Shown: piece by piece, positions 17,525-20,000 of the stretch
How the letters are laid out: each line of letters begins with the position of its first letter
Numbering within the stretch: position 1 is the first letter of the stretch
Source of the DNA: Stramonita haemastoma
Lineage: Eukaryota > Mollusca > Gastropoda > Neogastropoda > Muricidae
NCBI GenBank assembly: GCA_030674155.1
Contig: CM060336.1
Coordinates: forward strand, 3,652,459 to 3,672,458
DNA length: 20,000 nucleotides
Direction: 5' to 3'
The notes under the pieces: model-generated
Databases searched by the model: none
What the model saw: the letters and a program-made list of their open reading frames with translations, nothing else
Told to the model about the DNA's origin: nothing
Program-made: the position numbers and the translations under genes

Positions 17525-17860
17525 CGTCTTCCCTATTCAGGTAGCCACATTCCGACTTCGGGGATGGTGTCTAAACACAACACCTGTGTGCATGCGTTTT
17601 TGAAATTTTCTCGTCAGTTCCTACCGGCAGGTAATGGCCTACTCTTCCGAAAGGTGTACCGGGTTTTAAAGTATGAGCAAGATATTCTTCATGCATTCAC
17701 ACATGGGGTCTCGGTTTATTGTCTCATCTCAATGACTTTAACATTTAGTTATATTTTTTTTCGTCAAACTGGGAAGAAAGGGCAAGGCTGGGAATGGAAC
17801 CCAGAACCTCACAGTTTACTTGTTAGGCAGGTAAATGTCTTAACCTTCCTGCCACCTTCC
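17525..17860 (-). mobile_element. tRNA-derived SINE of the copy-D type (copy F)
   Basis: On the minus strand the head has an A-box-like segment, tggcaggaaggttaagaca (17836-17854), and a B-box-like gggttccattccc (17790-17802). The core at about 17600-17730 is shared with the other SINEs (ctaccggcag-taatggcctac on the plus strand). The module gggatggtgtctaaacacaa (17560-17580) is shared with copy D and absent from copies A, B, C and E. A 117-codon plus-strand frame covers the element and is not a gene. It is more diverged than the others. Confidence 0.75.
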
Positions 17861-18244
17861 TTCTTATCTATGAATTATTTCCTGTACAGTGCCATTTCTC
17901 ATGGGGAAATAAACTGATAATGATCATTCTTTATATGAATAAATACTTGAATACATTCTGCTTCCCATTTTTGTCCAGGATGAAATATTGATACCAGTAT
18001 GGTTTATTTGTGAAAACGTCAATTTCTCTTTTCATTATTGGTTGTTGTTGTTTTTAAAGGTTTACAAACATGGTTATCCCCTTGCCTTGATTTATGCATT
18101 CTTTTTTTTCCTCAATTTTTTTCCAAAACCTACACGTGTCGGGCATCTTAAATGTTTTCTGGTTTTCTTTGGTAATTTCTGATTATAATACGTGTCTGAG
18201 TAAAAGACATACGTGGAATAAAAAAGAACTATCTAGAGCGATCC
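17861..18244. other. AT-rich DNA, no gene recognised
   Basis: About 380 bp of T-rich sequence without a recognisable element. Confidence 0.55.
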
Positions 18245-18246
18245 AT

Positions 18247-18330
18247 CGAGAGAGAGAGCGAGAGAGAGAGAGAGAGAGAGAGAGGAAGAGAGAGAGAGAG
18301 AGAGAGAGAGGAGAGGAGAGAGAGGAGAGA

Positions 18331-18370
<40 letters not shown>
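18247..18370. repeat. (GA)n microsatellite
   Basis: About 120 bp of GA with occasional GGA, GCGA and GTGA variants. It is a pure purine run on the plus strand for most of its length. Confidence 0.95.
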
Positions 18371-18371
<1 letters not shown>

Positions 18372-18439
18372 TAAACGGCAAGTTTAATCTTTTTCTCCAT
18401 ATTTTTCCCCCTTTCCTTATAATTTTTTTCAATTTCTTT

Positions 18440-18490
18440 GTTTTCTTCTGTCCTTTCTTTTTCTTTCTTTCTCTCTTTCTTTTCTTTCTC

Positions 18491-18554
<64 letters not shown>

Positions 18555-18557
18555 TTT

Positions 18558-18608
<51 letters not shown>

Positions 18609-18610
18609 GT

Positions 18611-18661
<51 letters not shown>

Positions 18662-18666
18662 TTATT

Positions 18667-18749
<83 letters not shown>

Positions 18750-18754
18750 TTATT

Positions 18755-18798
<44 letters not shown>

Positions 18799-18800
18799 TT
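18440..18800. repeat. Alternating (CTTT)n and (CTGT)n higher-order array
   Basis: CTTT (about 18484-18607) is followed by CTGT (18608-18660), CTTTATTT, CTTT (18668-18696), CTGT (18697-18748), CTTTATTT and CTTT (18756-18799). The second CTGT-CTTTATTT-CTTT block repeats the first with a period of about 88 bp, indicating duplication of a composite unit. Frames of 155-193 codons here are artefacts. Confidence 0.95.
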
Positions 18801-19430
18801 AGAATAGGCTATCTTTTCTCCTTTTTGTTTCGACTCTTCTCTTTTCGTTTGTTTCTTTCTTTCTACCTCACTATACTTTTCACGATACTTTTCTTTTTCT
18901 TTCTTCTCTTCTTTTTTCGGTTATGTTTCTGTTTCTTTGTCGCTTTCCATTCTTTTTGTCTTTTCCTCTTCTTCCTTTTTTGCTTCATTTTGTTTTTCAA
19001 TCATCAGTGTTTCTTTTGAAGACTTGATATCCTTTCAATTTCCTTTTAGTACCCCTCCCTTTCCCCTTTCTGTCTTTGATGTACCCCCTCCCTCCTCCTC
19101 CCTTCCCTTCCTATCTTGGTCTCTTTTCTCTTGTTTCCCCTTGTTTGTTTTTGTCATTCATTGGTTGGTCTATGTATTATTCAATCTCTGCCTCTGTTGG
19201 TTGTTTTTTCAATTTATTTTATTGTTCGTTTTGTTTATTTTGTTTATTCTTAATTGTTTGTGTACTTAAAGATTCATTCATCTATTCATTCTTGTATTCA
19301 TTTATCTATGTATGTATATATTCATTAATTCACTTATTCTTCTTTTCATTCATTCAATTGATAGAGTTTCTCTTTTTCATTTGCTTACTCTTTCGTGTAA
19401 TTATCATTCAAATATAGAGTATTTCAGAAC
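18801..19430. other. Pyrimidine-rich, low-complexity DNA
   Basis: About 630 bp strongly biased to T and C on the plus strand, with degenerate TTTC, TTTG and ATTC motifs. It looks like decayed microsatellite continuing from the array on its left. No gene is seen; Phe/Leu/Ser-rich frames are compositional. Confidence 0.7.
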
Positions 19431-19436
19431 CTAGAA

Positions 19437-19520
<84 letters not shown>
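19437..19520. repeat. (AGT)n microsatellite
   Basis: About 27 near-perfect AGT triplets, ending in a GGTGGTGTTGATG stretch. Confidence 0.97.
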
Positions 19521-19548
19521 CGGTGGTGTTGATGTTGGTGTTCAATTA

Positions 19549-19590
19549 ATGATCATCATCATCGTCGTCGTCGTCGTCATCATCATCATC

Positions 19591-19675
<85 letters not shown>

Positions 19676-19705
19676 GTGAGTGTGTGCGTGCGTGCGTGTG
19701 TGTGT
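19549..19705. repeat. (ATC)n microsatellite with terminal GT/GC
   Basis: ATC/GTC triplets (19549-19590) and then about 30 uninterrupted ATC triplets to 19675, followed by GTGTGCGTGCGTGTGTG to about 19705. The poly-aspartate minus-strand frame is an artefact. Confidence 0.97.
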
Positions 19706-19830
19706 TGTGTCGATCGTTTTTGTGTTGATTTTGTTTTGTTTGCTTTGTACTTGTTTTATGTATTAATTGTTGTTTGAATATTTGGACCAAGTTTCACGTA
19801 GGTCGGGAGAAAATGAAGAAAATGACTGAT

Positions 19831-19831
19831 T

Positions 19832-19926
<95 letters not shown>

Positions 19927-19960
19927 CTTTCTTTCTTTCTTTCTTTCTTTTTCTTTCACT
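19831..19960. repeat. (CTTT)n microsatellite
   Basis: About 30 near-perfect CTTT units, with one CTCTTT interruption near 19925. Confidence 0.97.
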
Positions 19961-20000
19961 CTTTTTGGGGGAATAATATTTAATATGCTTCAATATAATC

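Noticed and set aside
17564..17917. 117-codon plus-strand frame
   Set aside because: Runs antisense across SINE copy F.
18438..19019. 193-codon Phe/Leu/Ser frame resembling a membrane protein
   Set aside because: Hydrophobic composition results from CTTT/CTGT repeats and T-rich sequence.

Overview
This window looks like a stretch of intergenic or intronic DNA from an animal genome, most plausibly a mollusc and perhaps a gastropod. The basis is the very high density of simple repeats, tRNA-headed SINEs whose cores and tails resemble those I associate with molluscan genomes, and decayed non-LTR retrotransposons of kinds common in lophotrochozoans. I see no intact protein-coding gene, no rRNA, no genuine tRNA gene and nothing prokaryotic. 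Almost every open reading frame is a by-product of a microsatellite, which stays open in all frames, or lies over a SINE.

Layout. 1-290: a (GACA)n array with a duplicated 75-bp segment. 290-730: pyrimidine/purine-rich simple sequence. 740-1560: complex, apparently single-copy DNA. 1546-1945: first copy of a roughly 350-bp dispersed repeat; the second is at 16396-16755. 2110-3745: a dense nest of tRNA-derived SINEs, almost all on the minus strand, with one (GT)n array. 3880-4290: two decayed minus-strand 3' ends of an RTE-like LINE. 4287-4935: the 3' end of a second, CR1-like LINE running into a long (AAT)n/(ATC)n block. 5614-6440: a moderately complex segment, a (CTGT)n/(CT)n array and another SINE. 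6890-7880: two (CA)n arrays with CG blocks. 8160-9005: a LINE/SINE tail, then the C-terminal remnant of a third LINE, which runs into (GAA)n. 9240-10970: poly-C, (CTGT)n, C-rich, G-rich and (GGT/GAT/GCT)n tracts around a small complex island at 10139-10345. 11000-13660: AT-rich DNA, a (GT)n/(CG)n array, a CpG-bearing complex island (12540-13090), then (CT)n and poly-G. 13860-16250: a diverged minisatellite with a unit near 57 bp, interrupted by a complete SINE (14416-14797) and a 5'-truncated RTE-like LINE (14878-15960). 17525-17860: another SINE. 18245-20000: (GA)n, (CTTT)n/(CTGT)n, (AGT)n, (ATC)n and (CTTT)n arrays.

The parts relate through retrotransposition. SINEs with tRNA-type internal promoters would depend on LINE machinery. 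Several elements end in short-period tails, and some of the long microsatellites begin exactly at a retroelement 3' end. I did not find a novel gene system. The most informative structures are the minisatellite with its two nested insertions, the SINE nest with interchangeable tails, and the LINE-tail/microsatellite junctions.
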